Shown here piece by piece: positions 17,226 to 26,409 of a stretch of DNA of 64,000 nucleotides. The notes beneath the pieces are model-generated. The model saw only the letters and a program-made list of their open reading frames with translations, ran no database searches and was not told the origin of the DNA. The first letter of the stretch is position 1; every line of letters starts with the position of its first letter. The stretch comes from Candidatus Caldarchaeum subterraneum (GTDB taxonomy: Archaea; Thermoproteota; Nitrososphaeria_A; Caldarchaeales; Caldarchaeaceae): the NCBI GenBank assembly GCA_000270325.1, contig BA000048.1, positions 256,080 through 320,079 of the forward strand, written 5' to 3'. The translations under genes and the position numbers were made by a program.

Positions 17226-18329
17226 ATGAGAGTGCTCTTCACCGCAAGCGGTGAAAAAGTCGGCGGCGCAACCCTCGCCATGCTCCACCTAATGCTCGGC
17301 CTCCCCAGCCAAGGCATCCAACCCATACTCCTCACACCAACCACATCCGCAATAGACCCAAGCCTAGCAAAGAAACTTGTAGAAAAAAGTGTCTTGATAA
17401 TCGAGGCCCGCCGCAGGATGAAAGGTGTCCTCCACTGGCTCTGGCTCTTCCTAACAACCCTCAGGCTAGCTAGAAAACTTGGCGTAAAAATAATCCATAC
17501 ACATGGCCCAAAAGAAGCAGCCATAATGGGCCTAGCCGCGAAAATACTCCGCCTAAAACATGTTTACACAGTTGAGGGCGACCCAGTAATAGAAACCTTC
17601 ATCAACAAAAGCGGCCTCAAAGCAACAATAACTAACAAACTGCTCTTCAAAATAGGCCTTAGACTTGCCGATGAAGTGGTGGGATGCAGCCGATGGATGG
17701 CCACCCACATCGAGAAAACCTATGGAAGAAAAGCCACACCAATATGGAACCCCATCGACCACGAAAAATTCTCCAACAGCACAGAACACCAACCGGACCA
17801 GAAAACCATCCTCACCGCAGCCAGGCTCGACAAAGTCAAAGACATAGAAACACTATTGCACGCCATCGAAGACATAGAGCCCATGAACCGCCCAAAACTC
17901 CTCATCGCGGGAGACGGCCCCCTCAGAGAAACACTCACCGAAATAGTGAAAACAAAAAAACTACAAGACAACGTCATTTTCCTCGGACATAGAACCGACG
18001 TTGAAAAACTGATGGCCAAGGCATCCATCTTCATACTCCCATCGATCTACGAACCCTTCGGCATGGCAGCAGCCGAAGCACTGGCCGCAGGCAAACCAGT
18101 CATAGCATCAAACATAGGCGGCCTCAGAGAAATAGTGGACCACGGCGTAAACGGCCTCCTCTTCACACCAAAAAACCACCACGAACTCGCACAACACATA
18201 ACAAAACTCCTACAAGACAAAAAACTATGGACCACATTCTCACAAAACGCCAGAGAAAAATCAGCCATCTACAAACCCGAGAACATAGCGAAACGATACC
18301 TAGAGGTTTACAGGCGATGCTTAGGTTAA
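17226..18329 (+). CDS. Glycosyltransferase family 4
   Basis: 367 residues, complete. N-terminal GEKVGGATLAMLHL acceptor-domain loop; C-terminal domain with ILTAARLDKVKDIETLLHAI, the EX7E motif in EPFGMAAAEALAAGKPVIAS near residue 280, and GLREIVDHGVNGLLF. Codon choice here is richer in A-ending codons and AAA runs than in the genes around 12.6-15.9 kb. The preceding 230 nt contain no clear gene. Confidence 0.88.
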   Translation: MRVLFTASGEKVGGATLAMLHLMLGLPSQGIQPILLTPTTSAIDPSLAKKLVEKSVLIIEARRRMKGVLHWLWLFLTTLRLARKLGVKIIHTHGPKEAAIMGLAAKILRLKHVYTVEGDPVIETFINKSGLKATITNKLLFKIGLRLADEVVGCSRWMATHIEKTYGRKATPIWNPIDHEKFSNSTEHQPDQKTILTAARLDKVKDIETLLHAIEDIEPMNRPKLLIAGDGPLRETLTEIVKTKKLQDNVIFLGHRTDVEKLMAKASIFILPSIYEPFGMAAAEALAAGKPVIASNIGGLREIVDHGVNGLLFTPKNHHELAQHITKLLQDKKLWTTFSQNAREKSAIYKPENIAKRYLEVYRRCLG

Positions 18330-18354
18330 AAAATGGGTCAACAGCCTTCGAGGC

Positions 18355-19320
18355 ATGATAATAGTCACGGGGGCACTGGGTTTTATAGGCAGCCACCTGA
18401 CCGAAGCCCTCCTCGACAAAGGCGAACAAGTAGTGGGAGTCAGCCACCCGAAACCACCTGAAAACAACATCAACATATTAACCAGCCACAAAGCCGCATC
18501 AAACCTCCGCATAATATACAGCGACCTGAAAAACCTCGACGAAGTGAAGCAGATAATGAAAACAAACGCCCCCACACATGTATACCATCTCGCGGCACTC
18601 GCCTCCCACAGACTGAGCATGTCCGAGCCATACAAGTACCTCGAAAACAACATACTCACTACACTCAACATCCTCGAGGCAGCTCGCATCACCGAGCCTG
18701 GCCCACGTATAGTTTTCTCATCAAGCAGCAGCATCTACGGAAACAACACACCGCCGCTGAGAGAGGACATGAAGCCCGACCCAAGAGGCCCCTACGCTCT
18801 AAGCAAATGGATATGCGAAGAACTATGCAGCCAATACGTCAGAGACTATGGACTCAACGTCGTCACAGTAAGATATTTCAACGTCGTCGGCGAAAGATGC
18901 AGAGGAAACATAGTTTTCCGAGTCTTCGCAGAACATGCGTCTAAGAACATTGACCTAGAGGTTTACGGCCGATACATCAACGGAGTCTTCAAACCCGCAG
19001 CCCGTGACTTCACATACGTAAAAGACGCCGTCCAAGGTACTATTCTCGCGGCCGAGAAAGGCGGAAAAGGCGAGGTCTACAACATCGGGTTCGGGAGACC
19101 GGTCAGCGTCAAAACAGTGGCTGAACTAATCATAAAAAACCTGGGAAGCCGTTCAAAAATAGTGGAGAAGGAGCTCAAGCCACATGAAAGCCTCGAAAGC
19201 TACTCAGACAACACCAAAGCACGTAAACAACTCGGCTGGAAACCTGTAACAGACATAGAAGAGATGGTGAAAAAATTCATAGAATACTGGAAAAACACGA
19301 CCCACGACCCCCTACACTGA
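18355..19320 (+). CDS. UDP-glucose 4-epimerase-like SDR
   Basis: 321 residues. Rossmann motif TGALGFIGSHLTEALL at the N-terminus, the SSSSIYG active-site strand near residue 120 and catalytic YALSKWICE (YxxxK) near 145. The C-terminal ARDFTYVKDAVQGTILA and RKQLGWKP are typical of GalE/UDP-glucuronate epimerases. With the dehydrogenase at 9120 it could act on UDP-glucuronate or UDP-glucose. Starts 25 nt after the GT4 gene. Confidence 0.88.
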   Translation: MIIVTGALGFIGSHLTEALLDKGEQVVGVSHPKPPENNINILTSHKAASNLRIIYSDLKNLDEVKQIMKTNAPTHVYHLAALASHRLSMSEPYKYLENNILTTLNILEAARITEPGPRIVFSSSSSIYGNNTPPLREDMKPDPRGPYALSKWICEELCSQYVRDYGLNVVTVRYFNVVGERCRGNIVFRVFAEHASKNIDLEVYGRYINGVFKPAARDFTYVKDAVQGTILAAEKGGKGEVYNIGFGRPVSVKTVAELIIKNLGSRSKIVEKELKPHESLESYSDNTKARKQLGWKPVTDIEEMVKKFIEYWKNTTHDPLH

Positions 19321-19376
19321 TAAGCCACATAACGTTATCGACTTCTGGACGATGGCTTAGAGGCTGCGGAAGCAGT

Positions 19377-19778
19377 TCATCGATTTGCTGGAGAAGGATG
19401 TCGAGTTCCGGATTGCGGTGACTGGCTGTCTCGGGTTATCCGAGGTTTTGAAGAGGCTTGACATGGTGGAAGGCTAAGCTCTTCGTCGCCGTACATTGCC
19501 GTTTCTCTCTCCTTCCTCAAAGCTCTCGATATGGAGGCCAGCTCATCAATCTGCTCATTCATCCACGGTGGGAACCTGCTTCTCTCTCTTCTGAGTATTG
19601 GTCCGACATCATGCCATTTAGGCGGCTCGACTCCGAACGGTCTCAACGCGGCTTTGAGGGAAAGCTCCACAAAGTCTTACGGTGTATGGTAGCTGCCTTT
19701 CTGCAGGGCTGTTCTCGCTGTTGTCAACCTCTCCTCGGCCTGTCTAAGGTTGGACCTAGCCATCTCCAGATTGTCCAC
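19377..19778 (-). pseudogene. HEPN domain gene interrupted by an ochre codon
   Basis: From GTG 19778 the frame reads ARSNLRQAEERLTTARTAL and KGSYHTP, meets TAA at 19677-19679, then continues DFVELSLKAALRPFGVE, PPKWHDVGPIL and the HEPN C-terminal signature RETAMYGDE. The frame is the same on both sides, so a single C-to-T change (CAA to TAA) would explain it. The last 30 codons look less HEPN-like. It overlaps the end of the intact MNT gene upstream, as in a normal pair. Likely a dead toxin next to a living antitoxin. Confidence 0.75.
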
Positions 19779-20277
19779 TTATCTTCACCCTCTTGACTCC
19801 TCCGCCTTTCCAGAGTCTCCAGTACCATTTCCTACCTATCCACACCCTTTCAGCACCCATCTTCTTTAGATTAGCCTTGAGAGAGTTGAGGAGGTTTGTG
19901 AGGAAACTGTCTCTGTCGTATAGGATTATGGCGTCTTCAGTCATGTCTAGGAGTATGCTGGGTATTCGCGCGGCTTCGCCGGGTGTGAGGATGATTGGTG
20001 ATATGGAGATACCGTAGCCCTGTCCACAAAGAGTGTCCAGAAGCATGTCCAAATCTTTCTCGCATTCTATGAACAGCTCGGTTCTATCCAGTCTGTTCAT
20101 AGGCAGCTTTTCACACACAACCATCACATCCAAATCGCTTTCTTTCCCGGCTTCACCTCTCGCAGCAGAGCCGAAAACAACGACGGAGACCAGCCGTTCA
20201 CCCAGCCGTCGGCGAAGGCTTTCCACCAGCTTTTGAGCAAGTGTTCTATACGGCTCTGCCAGCAAAGTGTCGTCCAT
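19756..20277 (-). CDS. MNT nucleotidyltransferase domain protein
   Basis: 173 residues. Signature VVVFGSAARGEAGKESDLDVMVV near residue 35 with the GS and D-x-D metal-binding residues intact; further Asp in DAIILYDRD. The ATG at 20277 overlaps a CTTATATGG element, so if that is the TATA box the start would be later (TTG 20265 or GTG 20226). The 3' end overlaps the broken HEPN gene. In related systems this protein is the antitoxin. Confidence 0.85.
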   Translation of the reverse strand: MDDTLLAEPYRTLAQKLVESLRRRLGERLVSVVVFGSAARGEAGKESDLDVMVVCEKLPMNRLDRTELFIECEKDLDMLLDTLCGQGYGISISPIILTPGEAARIPSILLDMTEDAIILYDRDSFLTNLLNSLKANLKKMGAERVWIGRKWYWRLWKGGGVKRVKISGQSGDG

Positions 20278-20397
20278 ATAAGGGGGTTGCCGATGTAATT
20301 AAAAGTGTTGCATGTTTCTCCGAGATTTGTGTTGGTGATTGCTTTGGTGGGTGATGTTTTTTAGGTGATGATTTTTAGTGGTATGGGGTTGTGGCAG

Positions 20398-20553
20398 CTA
20401 TTCTGTTTGTGAGGTGGCTGGTGCGAGGACTCTTTTGAGGTAGTTTTGTCTGTTTCTTTGTCGTGGGAAGGGTGATTTGCGTGGTTTGGCTTCGAGCTTA
20501 GGTGTCTGGCTTCTCACTTTTCCCGCTTTTGTGATGCTTCCGTGGGAGGGCAT
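20398..20553 (-). CDS. rps30e: 30S ribosomal protein S30e
   Basis: 51 residues, short and very basic: [19 protein letters not shown] followed by [20 protein letters not shown]. This is the conserved core of S30e, a small-subunit protein of eukaryotes and archaea. A TATA-like box (minus-strand CTTAAAATAC at 20577-20586) lies about 29 nt before the ATG, consistent with a leaderless transcript. It sits just after the glycoside-hydrolase-like gene and overlaps nothing. Easily missed because of its length. Confidence 0.9.
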   Translation of the reverse strand: MPSHGSITKAGKVRSQTPKLEAKPRKSPFPRQRNRQNYLKRVLAPATSQTE

Positions 20554-20576
20554 ACCAGGGTGTCTTCTGTTTTCCC

Positions 20577-20586
20577 GTATTTTAAG
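20577..20586 (-). promoter_or_regulatory. TATA-like box of S30e
   Basis: The minus strand reads CTTAAAATAC, centred about 29 nt before the S30e ATG at 20553. It lies within the intergenic stretch downstream of the secreted glycosidase-like gene. Confidence 0.45.
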
Positions 20587-20621
20587 GCTATCTTGTTTTG
20601 GATAGTCATGCTGATAGATGT

Positions 20622-23127
20622 TCAGCCGTATGGGTGCGGTTCCGTTAAAATTTTGGGTTTCTGTGTCCGTGGCGGATCGGCTGCAAGATGTTGCCAAGAA
20701 AGGGTAGTATGGGGGAAAATCGTTGATGTGTTAGTGGATGTGTCGTATTCTCTGTTGGTCTCAGTTTCGTTTTTGTATAATATGAGTCCTGTTTGGGGTG
20801 GGATGGTTATCAAGCCAGTGAATATGTTGCCTGCCCTGTCACGATGTTTCTCTGAGATAAAGTATGTGAAGGTTTTGCTCGACGCTGTGTTTAGGAGCAC
20901 TAGGCCGTTACTGTACCTCCTTAGTAAAAGTGCGCCGTTTTTCTCATCACCTTCAAGGGTTTCAAAGCTGTGCAGGGGTCTGCCCAACGGGACGTAGAAA
21001 TCTTTTAGAATATATGATGACGGGTATCCGCCTTCGTCTCCACGAAGGGTGATATACATGTTTGGTCTGTTAACCAGATATAGGGCGGCCAAAACAAAGC
21101 TAAAATCTCTTCTCACATTTTCGGGGACAAGCCGCGGGTTTTCATTCCACAGCTCAAGATATTCACGTGGAATCACATCTACCAGCACCACGAATTTGCT
21201 GTCTGGAAAATTTTTCAGGGCATGAAATTGCTGATACAGAAGCGAGGGAGTATGTGTTCTGTTGAAGATGCGTGTGAAGTATTCTATTAAGACTCCATCA
21301 TAATCAAATTTCACGATATACTCGAATTTCTCGTTGCTGAATGTTCCTATGTTGGCTATTATTTTACGGTCAGGATAAGGGTCTAAGATGTTTTTCTTCA
21401 TACGGTTAAGCATATTGTCCAGGATTGTTTCCCGCGTTGCGCGGTCAGGGTATTTCGAGGGAGGGCGCCCTTCCATGTTCCAGAGATATAGAAAGTTGGG
21501 AAGGTTGTCGTGGAAGAGGACTGGAGATAGCGCGGGGTTTCTGTATCCTGCATATATGTGCAGTCTTTCGATGTTTTTCAGCGCTGTATCGATCACGTCT
21601 TCACGTCCTATGTCAATCAGAAACTCGCAGTATTTTTCTCGGACTATATAGTATCCTGAACTGTTTACACGAGGATACTTAGATGAGGAAGATGAACTCA
21701 GAAGCCATTCATCCAGTACTTTATCGTATACGCTGGGCCAGTAGCGTAGGAATTCATAGACAGGTGTTCCATTGTTCCATCGGATCATACAGGGTGGAGT
21801 GTTTGAGCTGTTTCTTCTGCTGGATGCAAGGGAGGGGTCGTTAAAATACAGGAGGCTTGTAATCTGGGTGTTTATTCCTTTCACGTAGGTATTGTAGGCT
21901 AAGCCGCCCAGTAGCAAATCATATTTCTGGGCAAGTTCCAGCGGGTCTTTCTGGAATACTACTCCATGAATAGCTGCCAGCTTGAAATTGATTTTATCCT
22001 TGCCTAGCAGGGGAGACGCTTTTCAGGCTCCGTATGCATGACAAAGTCGTCAAACCAGAATGTTCCAGCGCATGATTTTCTGCATGTAAAAGTTAGATAA
22101 ACCCTTACGGCTGTGAAATTTGCTGGAACCTGTGCTGTAAATGTTATTTTTCTCCAAAACGGTGTCGGCTCTCCCGTTCGTAAGACATGGACCGGTGAGA
22201 GATAACGCTCGTTTCCAGCGTTGTCGCTTACGATGAAATTCAACATGACGGTATACTCGATGTTCTTAATCTCTTCACTTGTTTTGTAGCTAAAGGTGAA
22301 TACCAGCCTGTCACCTGGGACTGGATAGAATATTTTGTATGCGGGGTCCTTTGGCTGGATTTTCCATGAAGACAAGATAAGCCTGGTATCTTCACCTGAT
22401 TCGTTATCTCTTTTTATCGAGATTTTTTGGCTGCCTGCGCCTGAGACGAAATCGCTAAAGTCGATGGATGCTTCGGCCCTAGCTCCTTTAGAGCCTTCAG
22501 GCCATTTTATCCAGTTCCAGTAGGGGGTGAAGATATCTGCGAAACCTTCAGGCCCACGCATGTTTGTCACAACTGTTTCAAGCTCGCCCAAGCCGCCGAA
22601 ATAGTTGCTGAGAGGTATCCCGTAGGGTGTTGCGGTCTCCACAATTGTGTTAGATGGTGTGCTTAAATGGTTTCCGCGATAGGCTCTAACCCTGTAAAAG
22701 TATGTTTTCTCCCTCTCTACGTTATCGTCAACAAAGCTTACAACGCTGGGGGGGTTACACCGATTGCCGAAAAGATTTTGTTGTCTTCGCTTCTCTCTAT
22801 GCGGAAACCGTCTTCGTCGTCCGAATTGTCCTGCCATGTGATAACTATCTGCCCGAAATCTGCGTTCAGCACTCTTAGATTTGATGGCGAAGCTGGAGGG
22901 GTACCGATTTCTGTTGTCGGCTCCACAGTGGTCTTAGTCACGGTCCTTGTTATAGTAACAATTGATGAAACAAACTCTCTCACGGTTGTGCTGAACCTTG
23001 AGAGGGATGTGACCGTCTCAGTTACTGTTGAGTAAATAGTCTGTGGAAACGGGGCCGTTAACTGACCGGCCCAAAAGCTCGACAAACCCAGCAAAATCAG
23101 CAAAAAAACCAGCACCACTTTCTTCAT
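20622..23127 (-). CDS. Secreted FN3 / carbohydrate-module / glycoside-hydrolase-like protein, frame broken twice
   Basis: Three consecutive frames form one protein of about 835 residues. Part 1 (ATG 23127) has a signal peptide ([18 protein letters not shown]), a Thr/Val-rich stretch and the first half of a fibronectin type III domain ([18 protein letters not shown]). Part 2 (22004 to about 22750) completes FN3 and adds a beta-sandwich module ending [15 protein letters not shown]. Part 3 starts at about 22003 with [19 protein letters not shown] and contains [15 protein letters not shown], resembling the GHL15-type TIM-barrel hydrolases. One added base at the G7 run (22748-22754) and one at the G4 run (22010-22013) unite all three. 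Extracellular glycan processing is inferred. Confidence 0.7.
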
Positions 23128-23361
23128 CAACCTCTGTCCGTTGAGATGTTTGATTTAAAACATTTTGTGTTCTTGAGGGTAGAACAATTCAGTTCAACCG
23201 TTCGACATTTAGGAATATCTATCTAGGTGGCCACACTTTTGACAACACCGTTTGTATGTTTCAGTTTCCAGTTAAGCGTTACGAGGGTTCTATGATTTTG
23301 TGGATAAGCGGGTTGGCTAGTCATCCACTCTTAAATGCAGGGATTGTATTGTTTCCAAGAG

Positions 23362-24540
23362 ATGTCTAGGGTTATTGTGGCGCCGACGGGTGTTGGCTGG
23401 GCTGGTTTGGACGATGGTGGAAGGCTTGTTTTGTTTAGGCCTTTTTCGGAGAAGGTGGATGAGCTTGTGCGGATTGTTTCCTCGAATGATTTGCCCTCGG
23501 GGTTTGTGGAGGCTTTTCTCAAGGAGCTGCGGGACCGTGGATACTCTGTGCTCGTCTACTGGGATGAGAGAGTGGGAGACGTGTTGAACAAATATGCTGT
23601 TTCGTTTGGCTTTTCTCTTGAGAGGGTTGAGAAGAGGCTGGTGGATGTTGAGTCTCTTTTGCCGCCTTCTGAGGTGGAGCGGTTTCGCGAGCTTGTTCGA
23701 GCGGTTTCCATGGCGGTGGCCCGGCAGCGTATCATGGCCGAGGCCGGGCGGAGAGACCTTCACATCGTCCACGCTGTGAGGGTGCTAGACGACCTTGAGA
23801 AGACGAAAAACCAGCTCTACGTCCGTGTGAGAGAATGGTATAGTGTTCATTTCCCTGAGCTATCCTCTCTCCTGACCGAGGGTGATGATTTTCTCAAGTT
23901 GGTGTCGGTCCCGGTTTTGCGGCATGGTTTGGACGAGCGGATGGTTTCGAAGCTGCTGGGCCCTGATTTGGCGAAGAGGGTTTTGGAGGCTGCTGAGAAG
24001 TCTGTCGGCGGTGACATGGGGCCCGGTGACGCAGCGATGCTTTCGGCAACGGCTTCCCTCGGGCTTGACGTGAGCAGGCTTGCTGAAAAAACCGCCGAAT
24101 ACATACGCGAGCTGATGGCTTCCGAGGCACCGAACCTATCAGCCGTAGCGGGCCCTGTTCTGGGCAGTAGGCTGATTTCTTTGGCGGGCGGGCTTGAGCG
24201 TCTCGCACGGCTTCCCGCAAGCACCATTCAAGTCCTCGGAGCAGAGAAGGCCTTGTTCAGGTTTCTGAAAACAGGACGCGGCTCCCCCAAACATGGCGTC
24301 ATATTCCAGCACCCGCTTATACACATGTCTCCGAAGTGGCAGAGAGGCAAGATTGCAAGGGCCCTCGCCACCAAGATAAGCATAGCCGCACGCATAGACT
24401 ATTTCTCTAAAGAGGACCGTGGCGCGCAGCTACGTGAAGCCTTGGAGAAAAGGGTTGAGGAGATACGTCGCAAATATGCTTCACCTCCTGCGAAGAAAAC
24501 TTTGGCGAAGCAGGTTGAAAGGAGGCGTAGGAGAAGGTGA
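23362..24540 (+). CDS. Nop5/Nop56-58 protein of box C/D sRNP
   Basis: Scaffold of the box C/D RNA 2'-O-methylation complex, binding L7Ae-bound sRNA and fibrillarin. 392 residues from ATG 23362: N-terminal fibrillarin-binding domain, central coiled coil (about 110-230) and the Nop domain with GAEKALFRFLKTGRGSPKHG and HPLIHMSPKWQRGKIAR, and a basic tail ending in RRRRRR. A TTAAATG element about 27 nt upstream supports this start over ATG 23335. Its TGA overlaps the fibrillarin start (GTGA). Confidence 0.93.
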   Translation: MSRVIVAPTGVGWAGLDDGGRLVLFRPFSEKVDELVRIVSSNDLPSGFVEAFLKELRDRGYSVLVYWDERVGDVLNKYAVSFGFSLERVEKRLVDVESLLPPSEVERFRELVRAVSMAVARQRIMAEAGRRDLHIVHAVRVLDDLEKTKNQLYVRVREWYSVHFPELSSLLTEGDDFLKLVSVPVLRHGLDERMVSKLLGPDLAKRVLEAAEKSVGGDMGPGDAAMLSATASLGLDVSRLAEKTAEYIRELMASEAPNLSAVAGPVLGSRLISLAGGLERLARLPASTIQVLGAEKALFRFLKTGRGSPKHGVIFQHPLIHMSPKWQRGKIARALATKISIAARIDYFSKEDRGAQLREALEKRVEEIRRKYASPPAKKTLAKQVERRRRRR

Positions 24541-25232
24541 AGCCGTCGATTAGGCCTCATCCACGGTTTGAAGGTGTTTATCTCGTCGAAGGTGTTGAGG
24601 GGCTGAGGCCTGCGACCAAGAGCTTGGACCCGGGGTTTCAGGTCTATGGCGAGGAGCTGGTCAGGGCGGTTGACGGAGAGTATCGTGTGTGGAACCCTTT
24701 CCGAAGCAAGCTTGCAGCAGCAATATTGAGGGATGTGAAGGAGATTTTCATCCGGCCAGGGTCAAGGGTTCTTTACCTAGGCTCCGCATCCGGCACTACT
24801 GTTTCACATGTCTCCGACATCGTGGGGCTGCGGGGGGTTGTGTATGGTGTCGATTTTGCTCCAAAGGTTATGCAGCAGTTTATCCAGAAAGTAGCCGAGC
24901 GCAGAAATAATGTTGTGCCTATTTTGGCTGATGCGTCGAAGCCCGAGAGCTATGCACATCTCGTCGGTGTAGTGGATGTTATCTATGCTGATGTTGCTTG
25001 GCCGGCTCAAGCCGACCTCGTCGCCGCCAATGCGCGGCTTATGCTGCGGAAGGGAGGAGGTGTTTTGCTGGCTGTGAAGGCTCGGAGCATCGACAGCGTG
25101 GAGGACCCGGGCAAGGTTGTAGACCGAGAGGTGCGGACGCTTGCCTCTAGCGGGTTTGAGATAAGGGAGACGCTTGGGCTCGAGCCTTTTGAGAAGGACC
25201 ATGTGATGGTTGCGGCGGTGTACCTTGGCTAG
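24537..25232 (+). CDS. flpA: Fibrillarin-like rRNA/tRNA 2'-O-methyltransferase
   Basis: Catalytic subunit of the box C/D sRNP. 231 residues from GTG 24537. SAM motif VLYLGSASGTTVSHVSDIVG near residue 82, VYGVDFAPKVMQQF and catalytic-site region IYADVAWPAQADL, with the final FEKDHVMVAAVYL. The order Nop5 then fibrillarin is conserved in archaea. Four-nt overlap with Nop5 and overlap with the RNase HII start indicate a tight operon. Confidence 0.95.
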   Translation: MKPSIRPHPRFEGVYLVEGVEGLRPATKSLDPGFQVYGEELVRAVDGEYRVWNPFRSKLAAAILRDVKEIFIRPGSRVLYLGSASGTTVSHVSDIVGLRGVVYGVDFAPKVMQQFIQKVAERRNNVVPILADASKPESYAHLVGVVDVIYADVAWPAQADLVAANARLMLRKGGGVLLAVKARSIDSVEDPGKVVDREVRTLASSGFEIRETLGLEPFEKDHVMVAAVYLG

Positions 25233-25874
25233 GGGCTTGCTTTGCGGTGTCGACGAGGCTGGCAGAGGCTGTGTGGTCGGGCCTCTGGTTGTCGCGGCGG
25301 TCGCCGCCGAGCGTGATGAACTGCCTCTGCTTAGGGCTTTGGGGGTGGCTGATTCGAAGACGCTTTCTCCGAGAAGACGTGAGGAGATTTTTGAGAAGCT
25401 GCGGGCGAGTTTCAGGGTCGGGTATATGCTGGTTTCGCCGAGGCGTATCTCCTCGTGTCTCAGGGTTAACGGTGGCGATGGGTTGAACGACCTTGAATAC
25501 GGTGTGATGGCGGAGCTTGCGCGGAGTTTTCGGCCGCGGATTTTGTTTGTTGATTCGCCTGACAGGGATGTGAGGCGTGCTCGACGGAGGCTTTTGGAGA
25601 AGCTTGGGGTGGAGATGGATGTTAGATGCATGGTGAGAGGTGACAGGCGGCATGTTTTGGTCGCCGCGGCCTCTGTTGTGGCGAAAGTGGTGAGGGACAG
25701 GAAAGTGGCGATGCTTCGGCGGCGGCTAGGCGACTTCGGCTCAGGGTATCCATCCGACCCAAGACACGGAAATGGCTTCTCGAGAACCTTGGACAGGCAG
25801 CCATAAAACCATACATTCGCATGGGTTGGGCAACCCTTGAAAACCTCAGACAAACAAGGCTCGACGAGTTCTAG
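25225..25874 (+). CDS. rnhB: Ribonuclease HII, frame broken near the 3' end
   Basis: Cleaves RNA in RNA-DNA hybrids. N-terminal GVDEAGRGCVVGPLVVAAV with the catalytic Asp-Glu, then ILFVDSPDRD and ASVVAKVVRDR. The frame from the start stops at 25806 after SDPRHGNGF, where the family has SDP-x-TRK. Adding one base near 25763-25766 gives SDPRTRKWLLENLGQAA, then YIRMGWATLENL, and a stop at 25874, total about 216 residues. The start is TTG 25225 or 25237; an upstream TTG at 25210 is also open. The 3' end overlaps the NTPase gene. Confidence 0.85.
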
Positions 25875-26409
25875 GATAGCGGCGTTGACGGGCCGACCGG
25901 GTGTGGGCAAGACAACGGCGTTGATGAGTGTTGTTGAGTTGCTTAGAAAAGATGGTGTCAGGGTTGGAGGGTTCTACACCCGTGAGCTGCGGGAGACGGG
26001 TGTGAGGAAAGGGTTTGAGGTCGTCGACATCATAAGCGGTGAAACGGCGTTGCTTGCGTCGGTTTCCACTACACCAGGGCCCCGCATAGGCAGATATGTC
26101 GTCATGCTTGATAACTTGGAGAGGCTGGGTGTAGGTTCTCTTGAAAAAGGTTTGGAAACCTGTGATGTTTTGGCGGTTGATGAGGTGGGGCCCATGGAGC
26201 TTCTCAGCAACAAATTTGTCGAAACTGTTGAAAAAATTCTGCGGAGCGGGAAACCCTCGATCTTCACCGTCCACGTCTCGGCCACACATCCTGTAGCAAA
26301 ATCCGTAAGGAAATTGGCTGGGGAAAACCTCTATCTTCTCGACACGGTGAACAGGGATAGGGTTCCGCAGGTTGTTTACGAGGTGGTGAAAAAGTGGCTG
26401 AGAAGCTGA
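25837..26409 (+). CDS. THEP1-type nucleoside-triphosphatase (DUF265)
   Basis: 190 residues. Walker A in LTGRPGVGKTTALMSV near residue 20, Walker B-like LAVDEVGPMELL near 115, and GGFYTRELRETGVRKGF, all as in the archaeal/bacterial THEP1 NTPases. Hydrolyses NTPs in vitro in studied members; the cellular role is unclear. The TTG at 25837 overlaps the repaired rnhB end by 38 nt; a later start is possible. Overlaps the Trm1 gene by 16 nt. Confidence 0.85.
   Translation: MKTSDKQGSTSSRIAALTGRPGVGKTTALMSVVELLRKDGVRVGGFYTRELRETGVRKGFEVVDIISGETALLASVSTTPGPRIGRYVVMLDNLERLGVGSLEKGLETCDVLAVDEVGPMELLSNKFVETVEKILRSGKPSIFTVHVSATHPVAKSVRKLAGENLYLLDTVNRDRVPQVVYEVVKKWLRS

Noticed and set aside
22004..22837. 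Separate gene starting at 22837
   Set aside because: Its first 30 residues are an out-of-frame reading of the FN3 region; similarity begins only after the G7 run, so it is the continuation of the upstream frame.
24804..25910. Open frame of 368 codons antisense to fibrillarin and rnhB
   Set aside because: Ser/Arg/Pro-rich shadow translation of two well-supported genes; no recognisable domain.
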